64,000 nt of DNA from Rotaria sp. Silwood1 (Eukaryota; Rotifera; Eurotatoria; Philodinida; Philodinidae). The notes under the pieces were generated by a model. The model saw only the letters and a list, made by a program, of their open reading frames with translations. It was not told where the DNA came from and searched no databases. The stretch's first letter is position 1, and each line of letters opens with the position of its first letter. Shown piece after piece: positions 49,683 through 62,627 of the stretch. The stretch spans positions 2,236,961 to 2,300,960 of the forward strand of contig CAJNOP010000003.1 of the NCBI GenBank assembly GCA_905250075.1, given 5' to 3'. A program made the position numbers and the translations under genes.

Positions 49683-50310
49683 TTAATTTTTGACTTTTCG
49701 AATTTCATCAATAAGCCATGGTTGAGCATAATATGGCCGAGTTGGAACATCTGATGATGTACCATAACGAGAACGAAATACACGAGGATCACTTTCGGCT
49801 CCTTTTTCTGTAAAAGCAAGTTTAACACCAGGTTTAGCTCGATTTTCACGTATAAGTAATGTTGGTTCACTATCATTAAGATTGTTTGGAGTTAATTTAT
49901 ATTCTGGTGTACACCAATAATTGGTTCCTACAGAGATATGGTCATAGAAATTAACAAGAAGAGTAGAATAAAATATCTAACCTAGAGGAAAATGTGTTTC
50001 GTATTCCTGAGGATAAGCAGGTACATTAACCGGCCTAGAAAGAAATAGAAATAATTTATTCATTTTTGGAAAAAAAACTTTGCCGAACTACCAAGGATCA
50101 AGTCCAACTTGAGCAACATATGGTTGAACATTTGTTTGATTAGGAAGATAGGTAGGTGGTACTCCATATCCTACGATGATTTATCAATAATCAAGGACAT
50201 ATTAAAAAAAATATTGAATAAAAATTTCTACCAGGAAATGGTGGTGTTGGATTTTTATTATAATACATAAAGGTATCGAGCATATTTGGAACTCTTGTTC
50301 GATCTGCCAT
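49683..50310 (-). CDS. Small Pro/Tyr-rich hypothetical protein
   Basis: Four exons (50310-50232, 50170-50092, 50034-49982, 49927-49683) with introns of 53-61 bp join in phase to 151 residues. The protein is rich in Pro and Tyr (GYGVPPTYLPN, PVNVPAYPQEY, RPYYAQPWL), has no signal peptide or membrane segment, and has a basic middle (RENRAKPGVK). I do not recognise the family. It converges with the alpha-tubulin gene, with 134 bp between the stops. Short Pro/Tyr-rich proteins of this look include several ciliary microtubule inner proteins, but I cannot support that assignment by motif. Confidence 0.8.
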
Positions 50311-52499
50311 TTTTGTTTTAGTTAATCAAAACAAAAAAATAAAATAATATTTTATTATTCTATTGAGTTAGTTTTTCTTTTCAGACATTTTAAAAGTCAA
50401 ATATAGGTTGCTATGGATTGATCGTCATATTGGCGGAGTTTATAGAGTAACTCCATCTAAGAATAACATACAATACGAGTAATCATATTACAAGAGAAGT
50501 TCATTATCGATCATTGTTAGTTAATAATTATGTGTCTACATAGGTCTTTTTTTTAGCCGTTATATCTATCCTTCTAATAATGCAATAGATGTGAAAAAGG
50601 TCTTTTTGAAAGAAATGTTGCTATTGAGAAAAAAAAATTAATTTTGAAGTCGAGGATTGTTGCTATTTCATCTAACCGTAAGAAGTATATCCTCATTTGA
50701 GTTTATGTTATAATGAAACCTATATCAAATTCAAAAGTTAAGGTATTTCAGTATATAAAGCTTCTCTTTCTTTTGATTTTTTTTTTGTATTCATATAAGT
50801 CAATGGAATCATTTTATGAATTCTTCGTTTTTCAATTTAATATTAAGTCATATTAATAAATCGAAGATAATTATGGTATCTCGAAATTATCTTTTGTATA
50901 TTTAAACGTCATAAACAATAAGAGCCATTTCAATTGTTCAGTGATTTTCAATGAATAATACGTTGAATATTTGTTGTACATTTTATCAAACAAATGAGCA
51001 TTTTTAAGAGTTCAATGCCTCTGAGAACTTATGTCACTGTCTAGTAGTTCGCATTCATTCATTCTTTCTATCTTTGCATTGTTAATACTTGTAACATGTC
51101 AATGCTCTCTCTCTCCCACTTATTCACTCAGACTAATTTCTTTTTTGCTTCTTATTTAATCAACTTGTCGATCTCGATCTTCTGTCTATGTGTCTGTCTC
51201 TTTTCTAATAACGATCGATTGGCGACAAGAAATGAAAGCAAGTGAGCGAGCAAGTGAGTGGGTCGGAAAGAAGGAGAAGAAGAAAAAAAAATGAAGAAAA
51301 CGCACAAATATAGTTAGCAAAAAAAAAGACAGAACCGTTCATTGCTCGCACTCTTTTTCTATTGTATGTGTACGTGTGCGTGAAATATTGATGATGCATT
51401 AAATCGTTTCGGCAGTGAATGCATACTTGCGCTTTCTTGTCAAGTGTGGAAAGACACTTGAAAAAAATCTTCTTAAACAAGAAGATGCCTATTTCCGTTT
51501 TACACATATTCAATATAAAAATGTAAGTATATATGTTCAATAGAATACAACTACTGCTTGAATAGGAGTAAGTAACATCTGGCATTGGACATAAGATCAA
51601 GCATATTTAGTTGTCTTTTGTTTTGTCCAAGCCAGGTGTGATGCATAGATTGTCTTGAAACAATTTTAGGGTTCTCGACTCGTTTTTTTTTGTTGGCGTC
51701 TTCAATGTGTAGAACTAGCTTTTGACTGCATTCTCTCTCTACCCTTTCTTGTTCTCAATTCCTGCCTCTGTCGCCTTCTATCCGTCTAATCGATACACTG
51801 CACGGTCAGTATGTGTGATCGGTGATAGCACATATATCGACAAGATGGCAAAAATCAACAGAATGCCACACTTAGCACGTTATTCTTTATAGTTTATTGC
51901 AATGACGCGTGTCGCTACATGTATGACTCAATTTCAAGACTATACAGTTCTCTTGTAATCTATATAAGAATCATTACTTATGAGACTCATATTTAATTCT
52001 CGAGATAATATCTATCTATATATATATAGAAATATTTTAATTTTCAACTTTAAACTGGTTATTTGATGTCTAAGAAGAAGAACACGAACGGCTCTTTTCT
52101 TTTCTTTTTTTTGTACTGTCCTTTTCTCGATATTATACTATGGCATAAAAAATAGGTACTATGATAGATATATATATATATATATATACAAATACACTAG
52201 AGAAATAGTTTTGTTCGTTGTCCTGTTGCTATATTGCTTCTCTATCGACCAACAGAACTTGAGTGTCGTGACGCCCTTTTCCCATTCACCTCTTACGCTC
52301 ATTAACACACATACCACGTCCGACATTTAAACTTGACGCAGAATAGTGTATCTCACGAATATGTGTACAAGAAAGGTAAGTAGAATTAAATCATCAACAA
52401 ACGACAATTACATAATCTATAATTGATGTCGACAAGAAAAATCAGCTGATTAGAGTCATCATTATAATACATAGAAATATAATAATCTAATCATTTTAG
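50311..52499. other. 2.2-kb intergenic region with microsatellites
   Basis: No gene is supported. The minus ORF at 51205-51600 is low complexity. (TA)n tracts lie near 52010-52029 and at 52170-52189. A possible non-coding or short coding first exon of the next gene (ATG TGT ACA AGA AAG then GTAAG) lies at 52361-52375. Confidence 0.45.
52170..52189. repeat. (TA)n microsatellite
   Basis: A run of about ten TA dinucleotides in the intergenic region upstream of the Ser-rich gene. Confidence 0.85.
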
Positions 52500-53806
52500 A
52501 TGTCATTTAGTTGGTCAACATCATCAAGTCCATCATTTGCTGGTATTAAACCAGCATCTACGAATAGTTTTGCTGATGCACTTAAACGACTTGCTGAACA
52601 TGTAGAAGAAAAAAATAAAAATAGTAAATCAATACGCCACAGATAATACACATATAAAGATTCTTGTACTATATATTGTATTTCTTCTTTAGTAGATGCA
52701 AATAATATTGGAAATTCTAGTCTTGTTCAATCATCCATAGATTTTCCTAATCGAATGTTTTCATGTCATGTAAATAATTCAATGTCACCTGAACAAACAT
52801 TACGATTGTATACACAATATATTCATGAAGTATTATTGTTTTGTATTTTTTGAAAAATATTTGAACTCTCTCGATTATAGATTGAAAGAAGAGAAGATAT
52901 GCGACGACGGTATCTACGTGTCTATGGTGGATCAAATGGTCCTAGTATAAATTTACCTATATTGAACAGGTGAACAAAGAAACAGTAGTCGATCGAATAA
53001 ACCTATTTATTTATTAACAGGCGTTCTGATGTCATTGATCCTTACCGATTTACGGCACCCCACTTATCTAGTCTCCTTCATTCACCTGCATATTTACAAT
53101 TACTTACACAACCAACAAGACTAACACAACCAGCTCCATTTTCATTAACTAATGTCAAAACAATTGATACAACACCACGGTAAGCTTTATCTATGTCATA
53201 TACAAAAAGAAAACGAATTAAATCCTTTTATTTTTCAGCATTCCAATACAAGAAAATACTGATAAAAAATCATCTGAGGTACGTCTTAATTTTATAAATA
53301 AAATAAATTTTAATTATACTTTATATTAGCAAATATCACAACTTTCTAAACCAAAATTAAAACTATTCCGTCCTTATGATCTTGATACTCCTAATTCAAA
53401 TTCTCACCAAGCATCACCATCTTCACCAAATGTTACTAAAAAATCAACTCTATCTCCATCGACTTGTAGTAATAGCAACTTAACAATTTCTGATGAGTCA
53501 CAACAAACAGTATCATCGTCTGGTAAAGAAAAACAACTATTTAATACATTAGGTCTTGTTCAACAGTCAACAGATTTACTAACAGAAAAATCATCGTTGA
53601 TTGAAACAGTACCATTAGAAGATTCAACATCAAATGAAACGGTTTTTACACAAGAAGATAATCGTCTCGATAATATTCTTTCCAATACAAAAGATTCTTC
53701 ATTATTCGTTACATTGAAACGTAAATCAGTTTTTTCATCCAATACACAAAATTCACCAAATCGAAAACAATCAAAAATCGATAAAATACACAATGCAGTG
53801 GAATAA
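52500..53806 (+). CDS. Ser-rich protein of unknown family, possibly GSE1-like
   Basis: Six exons (52500-52623, 52693-52829, 52881-52969, 53021-53179, 53239-53278, 53330-53806) join in phase to 341 residues. The upstream exon at 52361-52375 is in phase and could add MCTRK before this start. The N-terminus has SSPSFAGIKPAS and SFADALKRLAEH, then an Arg/Glu-rich helix (IERREDMRRRYLRVY), and the C-terminal half is Ser/Thr/Asn-rich and probably disordered, ending with basic KRKSVFSS and NRKQSKIDK segments. The F-A-x-A-L-R/K-K/R-L-A motif and the RE-rich helix recall the chromatin co-repressor component GSE1, but this is a weak resemblance. Nuclear location is plausible from the basic clusters. Confidence 0.7.
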
Positions 53807-56229
53807 TATACAAAAGTCAATCTTTTTTTCTGTTTGTTTGCGAGTTCAGTTTTAATCTGTTTCTTTTTTGTTTTACATTTTCGTTGATTCTCTTTCAATT
53901 TAGAAAAGAAACATTATTCAATAAGAATAAAATTTATTCTCAAATTGTGGCTTATGCAGTCTACAGATTAATTCAACGAATTTTGACATATTTTAGACCT
54001 ATGTGATTGAAATATTACTTTTGTTCTCATCTTTACTAAAAACCACCAACGTTTTAAGAATCAGAAATAGGGGATTACGAGCATGTTTAGAAATAATTTC
54101 TTTACTCACATTTCATTTTGAAATTTCGACTTTTTGACTACTTTGTCAATATTTGAAAGTCTTTTTAAAAGACAAGTACACAGAAAAAATAATAGTTTAT
54201 AGTATTTAAGTATAGTATGATCTTAATTAGTTGGGATTTTACGTGGTCCTAACAAGTCATATGAAAAAATCGAAAATTTTAGTTGAAACATTATTGACTA
54301 TTTAGGATTCACATTGAATATAACCAATCTTATTATCCTGTTTTTATAAACATTTTTTGCTATGTAATGATTTATCTTATTGTTTGATTGGTCTAAATAT
54401 TATATTTTGAATTTTATTGCAAGCTTATATTGAATTATTATTGGGTTCTAATAGGATTCTGGTAGAATTCGACTGTGGGATTCAAACTTTATCAATATCG
54501 ACTCATTTTATTTACTCTGTAATTCATTTTCTTGACATTCGACAACTTTAACTTACTTTTTTTTTCTTTTTTCTTACTCACAATTGCTTTAACATCGTTC
54601 GTCTGATGTCTACATGGAGCCACCCATACAGAACATCCGTCTAGAAATTTTTTTCTGATTTCACTCTCTATCCTATCCGAGAATATCCTGTTTTGACCAA
54701 TGCCCTTGTCCTTCGTTCGTTACTGTGGACATACATGATATTTTCAATCAAAGCACAGACACAATCTTAATTATCAAAGAATTCCATACCAAGTAGAATC
54801 TTTTTCGATTGATAAATCAGCATTAACACTTTAGCCAATTCTGCTTTGGCTGTTTCATACAGAATAATTTACTGTTTCATTTCAATAGAACTTTCGGTTG
54901 AATTTATTATACATGAATATTTAAATTCTCAATGTGCACATCAATAATGGACAAAGTGAAGTTGTTCAATTAATTACAGCACTATCCTCTAAAATTTATC
55001 GAGTTCAGGTGCACAATATGCGATGATTTAAAGAATATATTCATAATAAAATTATAATTAAAAAGCAAAATTCACAATCTCAGACTTTATCTAGGACGAA
55101 ACCTTGCTTCATCAAGTATACAAAATATCTGCATTGAATAATGTTGAAAAACTTTTCTTCGTGTAAAATATCAACAACAAAAAACTGATGGTATTTTCTG
55201 ACAAACAACACTATTTGAGTATGGTAACAAAATCAAAGAAAGATACTCATTGAAACCTGTTGAATAGACAAATCTTTTGCCTTAGAAACACGTGCCTATA
55301 TATGCACACTCATTGAAATATGGTTGACATGCCAATGAATCGTGTACAAATGCATTAAAAAAAGGTGCAGCTTGTGTGAGAACATAAAAACTAAGAGAAA
55401 TCATTCCCGTAACAATATATTAATAAATACTACCTGTTCATCCGATGAATCTCTCTCATAGTTAAAGTGAGGAGTTATTTGAAATGTTAGGTAAGTATTT
55501 TCGCAATGCCTTAGGAATTTTCTCGTTTATATATATCATACTACTCTTGTATTAGAAAAAGAAAACAAATTCTCTAAACCACCACTGTAATTTTTTTCGT
55601 TTTCTCATAAAAACCAACTAATAACATTGAAATTCTTTGTAAATATCGGATGCATTTCTTTGTATGCTCAATAGTTCTTCTTTGAATCTATCGATCAGAT
55701 CATCTCCAAAAATTTATTCAATTATTTCAAATAGCCCAAACTAATTTTATTTTAGTGAATCTTATTACATGCCATCGATTTCGAGTTTCTATGTTCAGTT
55801 TAAAATTAAAATTGTTCTTGCATGAAACGAATCTTAATGGATTTATTTTTTTGTCACGACGGCTGATATGAACAATCATAACGTATGTTTATATATTGTA
55901 AGCTAAAAGCTTCATAAGTGACCAAATGCTAACGATCGTATTAAGATCATCATCATCATCATCTATTTATCATACTAATTTTACCAGTTTAGAGCTTCTT
56001 GAACATTCAAGCTACGAACCATAAAATTTTATTTAGTCTTTGATAGAAACTATAGAAAAAAGATACAAACCTATAGCTCGAGAACAGTTATATAAAAAAA
56101 TCAACTGAAGACGGCCCTATTTCAACTCTATCGTCAAACAGTGTATTTTTAATATTTGAATAGAGAGTGAATAATGAGTGACAGCGTGTAGATATTTGTT
56201 AGATTATACTTCTTCAGTTGAATATCGAA
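53807..56229. other. 2.4-kb intergenic region, no gene seen
   Basis: AT-rich spacer between convergent genes. A run of (ATC)n lies at 55946-55963. I found no ORF with a recognisable domain, although parts between 54900 and 55300 look less random and could be decayed coding sequence. Confidence 0.4.
55946..55963. repeat. (ATC)n microsatellite
   Basis: About six ATC units in the intergenic region downstream of the ART-TPR gene. Confidence 0.8.
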
Positions 56230-58188
56230 CTACTTTTTCATTTTGCTTTTCAATTTACGAATATTGTTTTCGACGTCAATAATATGTGCATGAGTAGGTG
56301 GTAAAATTTTACGCCGAATGTCGAGCGATTTTTCATAGTATTCTAGTGCTTTTGAATAATCTCTTTTACACTCGTATAATCCTCCTAAGTTATTATAGGT
56401 TGAGGCTATCTCTGGGTGATTACTAGGTAAGACTTTTTGTCGAATCTTGAGCGCTTTGCTATAATAATGTAAACTGAAGTCATATTGATCAATCAATTCG
56501 TATGTAGTTCCTATGTTATGATAAGTCTTAGCCAGAGCAAGAGAATCAGACGGGAGTGTTGCTTCTTGGATTTCGATTGCTTTTTTCAGGTTTGACAACG
56601 CTTGATCATAATCTTCTCGCACGTACCAATGGAGTCCTCCAATCCAAGTATAACACTCTCCAACGTCTGCGTGGTCTGTTCCAAAAAAAGTTTTTTTTTA
56701 TACGCAATGTTTCTTGGAGATGTTCAAGACTTTCATCAGCTTCCTTGCACAAAGTACAGGCTTTACCTAAACCTAATGCTGCGTTTCCACTAGCTAATTG
56801 AGTCTCATCCAACATTTTTCTATAGCATTTTCGTGCTTGTTGGTATTCACCCATCTCTAGTAGAATTCTTCCAAGAGAATCTAAATCAGTGTCGTCACCA
56901 ATTGTGTTTTTCATGTAAGAAAATGTTTCTTTCAAATGATAATCATCTTCACTTGCTAACGACACACGAACCATCCATATTCGTTCCTTTTTATCTTCAT
57001 TTACTTTTTCAATTCGAAACAAAGCACCAAGCGTTATTAATACTTCATCTTCGTTTTGATGATAACTGATTTGAGAAATGTCAGCAAAAGCTTTCGTTTG
57101 TAAACGCGGTTCAATATCAATTTCGAATATAATTTGTTGAGAGTCATCAGCTTTCGGAGTAAATCGAGCAAAATGAAGAGTAGTCGATCGATCACGACTT
57201 GTTGATAAGAAAGAATTCATCGAAAGAAATTCACCAATGATATTCTCCATGAGTTCTAGTTCTTCATTTCCAATTATTTGTCCACGATAAACGTGAATTA
57301 TATTTCGATTTTCGCAAGTACGAATAAATTTTTCATGTTTATTCTTGATCTGTTTGGCAATATCAGTAATAAAGAATCGAAAAGCAAATAACATATCGAA
57401 ATCGTGTACACGTAATGCTTTATTCATCATTCGATAAAAACATGATTCTCGTGTATACCACCAAATCGCATTTTCTCCTTTGTAAGTCTTTTCAAATTCT
57501 TCAATAATTTTCATTTGTTGTTGATTACCCTTATAACTCTTCTTGCAAATGTCCAAAAGTTCTTTACGATCATTAGATTGATGATACATACGAAGAAGAA
57601 CTTCAATAAACAATTGAAACCACATAAAGATAGCATTACGAGCTTGAAAAGATTGAGAACCCGTAGTAATTACTGATATTGAAACATCATCTTCTACTTT
57701 ACTTCGACTTATTTGATCTTTCGATATTTTAGCAACAAGCTTAGCACTTTCAACAAAAACACTAATAATATGAAATATTGAGGTAAAAAAAGAACCTGAT
57801 TGTTATAAAAATATATAACCTTGTGATATTTATTAGCCCATTGTTCGTTTGCTTTCTGATCTTGACAAAAGACATAACATGCAGAAAACTGTCGAAGATC
57901 GTGAACTTGAGGTACCAATTGCCGACCTAATGAACCTGACACAATGAGAACAACTTTTTCTTTTGTAATCTTTCGAATGTATTGTTCACATTCATCACTT
58001 TTATCAAATGTTCGAAGATGATTGATAACTTGACGAAGTTCTTTCTGAGTTTGGAGATTATCTTGTGTTGAATTAACATTTTGATCGAGCCACAAGCACG
58101 TGAACGACTCAAAATTAGAATTTATCGACTGATCGACAGATTCTTTTGAACTTGATGTTTTAGTTAATTGCTGTTTGTTGGTAGCCAT
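56230..58188 (-). CDS. Mono-ADP-ribosyltransferase-TPR protein, frameshifted (possible pseudogene)
   Basis: Exon 1 (58188-57820) holds a leading domain (FTCLWLDQNVN…, VLIVSGSLGRQLVPQVHDL) typical of bdelloid ART genes. After a short intron whose acceptor is uncertain (57773 region or a few codons on), the ORF reads into an arginine-type ART domain: IHVYRGQ (catalytic Arg), SFLSTSRD (STS) and NEDEVLI (E-x-E), the R-S-E triad. TPR units follow (DSLGRILLEMGEYQQARKCY; ALGLGKACTLCKEADESL). The frame then breaks in an A9 homopolymer at about 56690-56698; reading resumes one frame over and continues through kinesin-light-chain-like TPRs to the stop at 56230. The whole would be about 600 residues. 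The break is either a sequencing error or a real inactivating mutation. The enzyme would transfer ADP-ribose from NAD to Arg side chains; targets are unknown. Confidence 0.78.
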
Positions 58189-61038
58189 TAAAATGAAACA
58201 AATATATATCGAAACATAAAGTTTTACTTATATTATTCTCTTTTTTCTTCTTTCAACTGAGAACCTGTATGTTGTTTTACGTGCTCTCTTGAATTGATTG
58301 TCGAGCGAAGTTACTTTCTTTTTTTCCTTTTTGCAGAACAATCGAAAAAAACACTGTTCACACATCTCAACAATGTTGACACAAGCAAGATATAGTAGTA
58401 ATAAAAACAGAAGAAAGCTTTTTTGAGGAAGAAGAAAAAAGTTATGGCTGAGGCTAATCGAAAAGTTGGAATTTCGTTGAGGCATGGATAATGAATTTTT
58501 GCACCTCGTTTTGAAGTAATGGCTTCTCTGATCGAAAAATTGGTCATGAACAGCTAATCAGATTTAATACAGTAAAAAAAAAGATTATTTCAGGGAAGAG
58601 AGGAGTAGTATCAATGATTAGAACAACAAATATTGAAAGCTAGTTGTAAAAAAAAAAGTAAAATACACACAATGAAAAATCTTTCGATAAGAAAGTAATG
58701 TAATTCGTTATTTTAGTACAGAACAAATAAAGAATAATAGATCACAGGTTTTACCGTTCAGAAGTGAGATAAGAAGAAAAGAAATTAAAACATTTGTTAA
58801 AGATTGTTTAAGAAGACCAACATTATCATCGATAGGAAGCAAACACAAATCCAATCTAAATAAGTATGAAAACTCTCGTTTAATTCAAAAAGGATTAATT
58901 ATGTTATCAACAAACATTGTATAACAATTATTCTTATTGACGATATTAATAATCTCCATCGAAAGCTTATTCGACAATCAACCACAGATAGGAATAGCTC
59001 TGTATTTGTATCCCATGAAAAAAAGAATTTGCAAAAATCTCCGTTCGATCAGTTTTTATTATTAGCTCGCATGCTTTCGCTAGACTTTAACCCTTTGAGG
59101 GCCAAATTATTTCTGTTGAATTCAATTCAAGTAGAATGTTAGATTAGCTTATTTTAGACACAAATCCATGATACAAATGGCTCGCTTTTATTAATTGCAA
59201 AACTTATACAAGTTTTTCATGAAATAACAAAAAATTTTTTTTTCACAAAGAGAAATCTCACAAAAACTACATTTTATGCTACTGAACACTAAAGAATTTT
59301 TCGTACTGTAATATCTGCATCTTCCTTTAGACCCAGCAACAGATGTATGTACTAATAATTGAGTTGACAGAGAATTCTTCCCTAATGTTTGTTCAATTTG
59401 TTTTTTTGCTCTCTGGTAGAGCAGTGACTAGATCTGCTGCTTCTTTTCCGTGAACTTTGGACACCAATCAGAACTTTCTCAATGAGCGACTATTTATCTG
59501 TTTCACAGATAATTGGAGGAGTATTCTAAAGCACTCTTTATTGCTTCATTCCAAGAGATTAGGTACTTAGTTAGTCAGCATGATCATCTGATTGCGGTTA
59601 ATTCATATCAATATGCGAGAAGTTGTGATTGACTTACTAGCGATCATCAAGTTTTCAGCTTTTTTACTGTACTAAATGCTAGCATCGATATATAATACGC
59701 AGATTGATTTAAAATTCTTAATATGAAACATTTAATTTATTGCGATGATGTCCAAACCACATATCCATAAAGATACATTTTACTATCTCACCTTATTATC
59801 AAATATATCATAATCAATGTTACCATCTCGTCTGCTTTTTCATATGAGAAGTTTCCGTTTACTTTTTTATTGAATGATTTGGGACGATATAATCTGTTAA
59901 TATTAAGTAAGTTGTGACAGCGGTTGCCTACAGTCTCTTTTTGTCTATATGATGCACTCTATGTTCTATTCTAGCAAGTCACAGCAGTGTTGAAAGTTTT
60001 TTTTCCAGAAACGAAACATTTGTCAAATGATTTCTGCAATTAAATGTCAATGAATTCCATAGCTGCAGAAATATAAATTCGTTGAAATACTTCATTACTA
60101 CACAAACATCTACAAATATCTAGTATCTCAATAAGAACTGCTAATCAAAAATTATTTAAACAGTAAATGTAACTACACGCAAAAAAAATGATGTGCTTAG
60201 TAATAGATCTATCTCCTCTATTTATTATTTTTTGAAACTTTGAGAACAAAGAAGTACTACGAAAGGAAGCAACAAGTTATTTAAACCCATAGCAATGAGA
60301 AGAGCCCACAAAAAAAACAGCTTTTCACATCGTTTTTATTTTTTAAATAACATCAATCATGTGGTGGTAAACCATTTTTTCTAAGTGAATTTTCCATTAG
60401 AAATTACAAGCTAAACTATAATAATAAAATCGAACAATTGATCACATCTACATTTAGTCACATCAAACATATTTTCAGGACAATTTTATTATTCCAATTA
60501 TCACGTTCATTCTTTTTATATCACAAGCGTTCTTTGACAAGCTATACAACTCGTTAATCAAAGTTAAGTAATTCTCATCCAACCTTGTACATTGATATAT
60601 TTTTTTCTACAATATAATGAAAAGATATAATATTTGTTTACATATAAACTATTACTGTCTGTAGAAGCGACTTTAGAATGAGAACGATTAACTCTCCTTC
60701 CTAAAGATTGTTCTCGTTTTCTTCTGGCAGAAACGGCTTTAAAAGGAACTGAAACTATCTCTGATGAGCTTAAAAAACACATTTTCTGATCAGGATCGAT
60801 TCCTATTATAAAAATACTCGATCCGACGATAACTATACAGAATATTCTAATGTTCGAAACTTCAAGTATATAATCATATGTTATTGTGTAGTCTTTGATC
60901 AAATGATGTCACTACTTGCTAGCTTAAAGAAATTGTTAGTAATTCTGATTGGTGTTTCATATTGCTGTCTTTCTATTATTATCGTCATTATTTCTTACAT
61001 CGTGTAATCGCAAGCGTGTTTCTTTCAACATCTAAAAT
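58189..61038. other. 2.8-kb intergenic region, no gene supported
   Basis: The spacer separates the divergent starts of the ART-TPR gene and TAF8. It contains a piggyBac-like end motif TTAACCCTTTGAGGGCC near 59088 without a partner. The minus ORF at 60564-60902 has a basic middle (RRKREQSLGRR) but no recognised domain or linked exon. Confidence 0.4.
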
Positions 61039-61788
61039 ATGGATACAAATACTGATAATCCATATGATGTTCTATTCGAACGTTCATTAGCAGTTATTAT
61101 ACGTGAATATGGTTTTGATAATATTGAATTATCTGCTTATCATCAATTTCTTGATATATCAAATACCATTCTACGTCGATTATTACTTAATGTTAAAAAT
61201 TTTATGGAAATTCAATTACGTACAGAACCATGTCCATCAGATCTAGCACGTTCATTACAAATAATGAATGTTAAATTATCATCATTACAACAAACATATA
61301 ATCAACCAATAAAACATCGTCTTCGTTCACCGGATCGTCAAACAGAAACACATCCAACAAAATTATTTCGTGTTACATCAACAACAAACAATTCTTCACG
61401 TAAACATCGTCCAATTTATATACCAGATTTTTTACCTGAATTTCCTGATCCTCATACATTTATATCAAGTGAAACATATGCTGATTTACGTAAAGATTAT
61501 CCACGTGTTCGACATTTATTAGCTGAACAACGTCGTGCATTACAACGTTCATTAGTTAAATTTAAATTACAAACAAATGAAAAATTATCTGTTATTAATA
61601 CACATGGAACTAATATAAATGATTATTATCTTATTAAAAATACTATATCACCATTACCCTATCTATCAGCTCTATTACCACAAGATCAAATGGATTCAGA
61701 AAGTACAGAAAATATAGAAGATGAAACAGCAGCTAATATATCACATAGAACAAAATCTTTATCAGCTACAGACGATGGTGAAATGTAG
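61039..61788 (+). CDS. TAF8: TFIID subunit 8 (TAF8)
   Basis: Single exon, 249 residues. Residues 9-85 fit the bromodomain-associated histone fold of TAF8 (LFERSLAVIIREYGFDNIELSAYHQFLDI…), which pairs with TAF10. Residues 125-142 carry the TAF8 C-terminal signature PIYIPDFLPEFPDPHTF, followed by a helical Arg-rich stretch and an acidic tail. TAF8 is a structural subunit of the general transcription factor TFIID in the nucleus and bridges TAF2 to the core. The length is shorter than vertebrate TAF8 (about 310), mainly in the tail. Confidence 0.93.
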   Translation: MDTNTDNPYDVLFERSLAVIIREYGFDNIELSAYHQFLDISNTILRRLLLNVKNFMEIQLRTEPCPSDLARSLQIMNVKLSSLQQTYNQPIKHRLRSPDRQTETHPTKLFRVTSTTNNSSRKHRPIYIPDFLPEFPDPHTFISSETYADLRKDYPRVRHLLAEQRRALQRSLVKFKLQTNEKLSVINTHGTNINDYYLIKNTISPLPYLSALLPQDQMDSESTENIEDETAANISHRTKSLSATDDGEM

Positions 61789-62627
61789 CTAGGTAAGCTA
61801 GGAAGTAAATTGTTCTTTTTATGTAATTGTATATTTCTTTTTTTTTTTGTCTAACAAAGAAAAATAACTAATGAAATAACCTTTGTTTTTCTTTTGTTAT
61901 AGATTACATGAAATATTGTAACTAAATGAGTTATTTTTAGTTGAGAGAGTAAGATGTATATCCAATTTTTTCAAGTAGGAATTTAATTACTAAAGTACTT
62001 TCAATATTTAAAGGCTTATGTGTGATAATTAGGAAATCAAGAAACAACAATGAATGTATGTTTAAGAACAACTTGATGCATAAAAAAGGAAAACAAATAT
62101 CTATTGACGTTTTTAATTAATCATGGATGCTAAAAAGAATTTCTCATGAGAATTAAAGACTTTTATAATAATCAAGCAAAATCAATTGATAACTATGAAG
62201 TATCTTGAATTTTATGAAGAAATCTCGGATGAATATAAATCTTTAATTCGATTAATTTTTTTTTATATAATAGGAAATATAAAAATATTTATTGGTATTT
62301 TCATTTCAAAATTTTGATCCAAATTCTTTGTGCTTGATTATTATAAAACTCTTATGACAACATCTATAGAAAACAAAATTCTTTTTTTTTTCGAATTCAT
62401 CAAGTCTTAAGCTTTCTCTAACGCGACATCAAATACCTTGAAATATAATCATTTTCTTTTAAATAAAAAATTATTAATATTCCATGATGAGTATTGATGG
62501 ATCGTTTTGCGTTTTATACTTTTATTATGAATAAAGCTTTTGTTTCTTGTCGTTTTTTTTCTTTATGTTGAAAAAAACCAATGATTTAAATATATTTATG
62601 TTCTAGATCTAGTCTCATATTTTTTTT
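61789..62627. other. Intergenic, no gene seen
   Basis: AT-rich spacer between TAF8 and the CARHSP1-like gene on the same strand; no feature found. Confidence 0.4.

Noticed and set aside
51205..51600. 131-codon minus ORF
   Set aside because: It is low complexity, with poly-Phe/Leu and Ser runs from homopolymers, and has no recognisable feature.
60564..60902. 112-codon minus ORF with a basic middle segment
   Set aside because: It has no domain, no signal of splicing to neighbours and ends in AT-rich low-complexity sequence; it may deserve RNA evidence but is not supported here.
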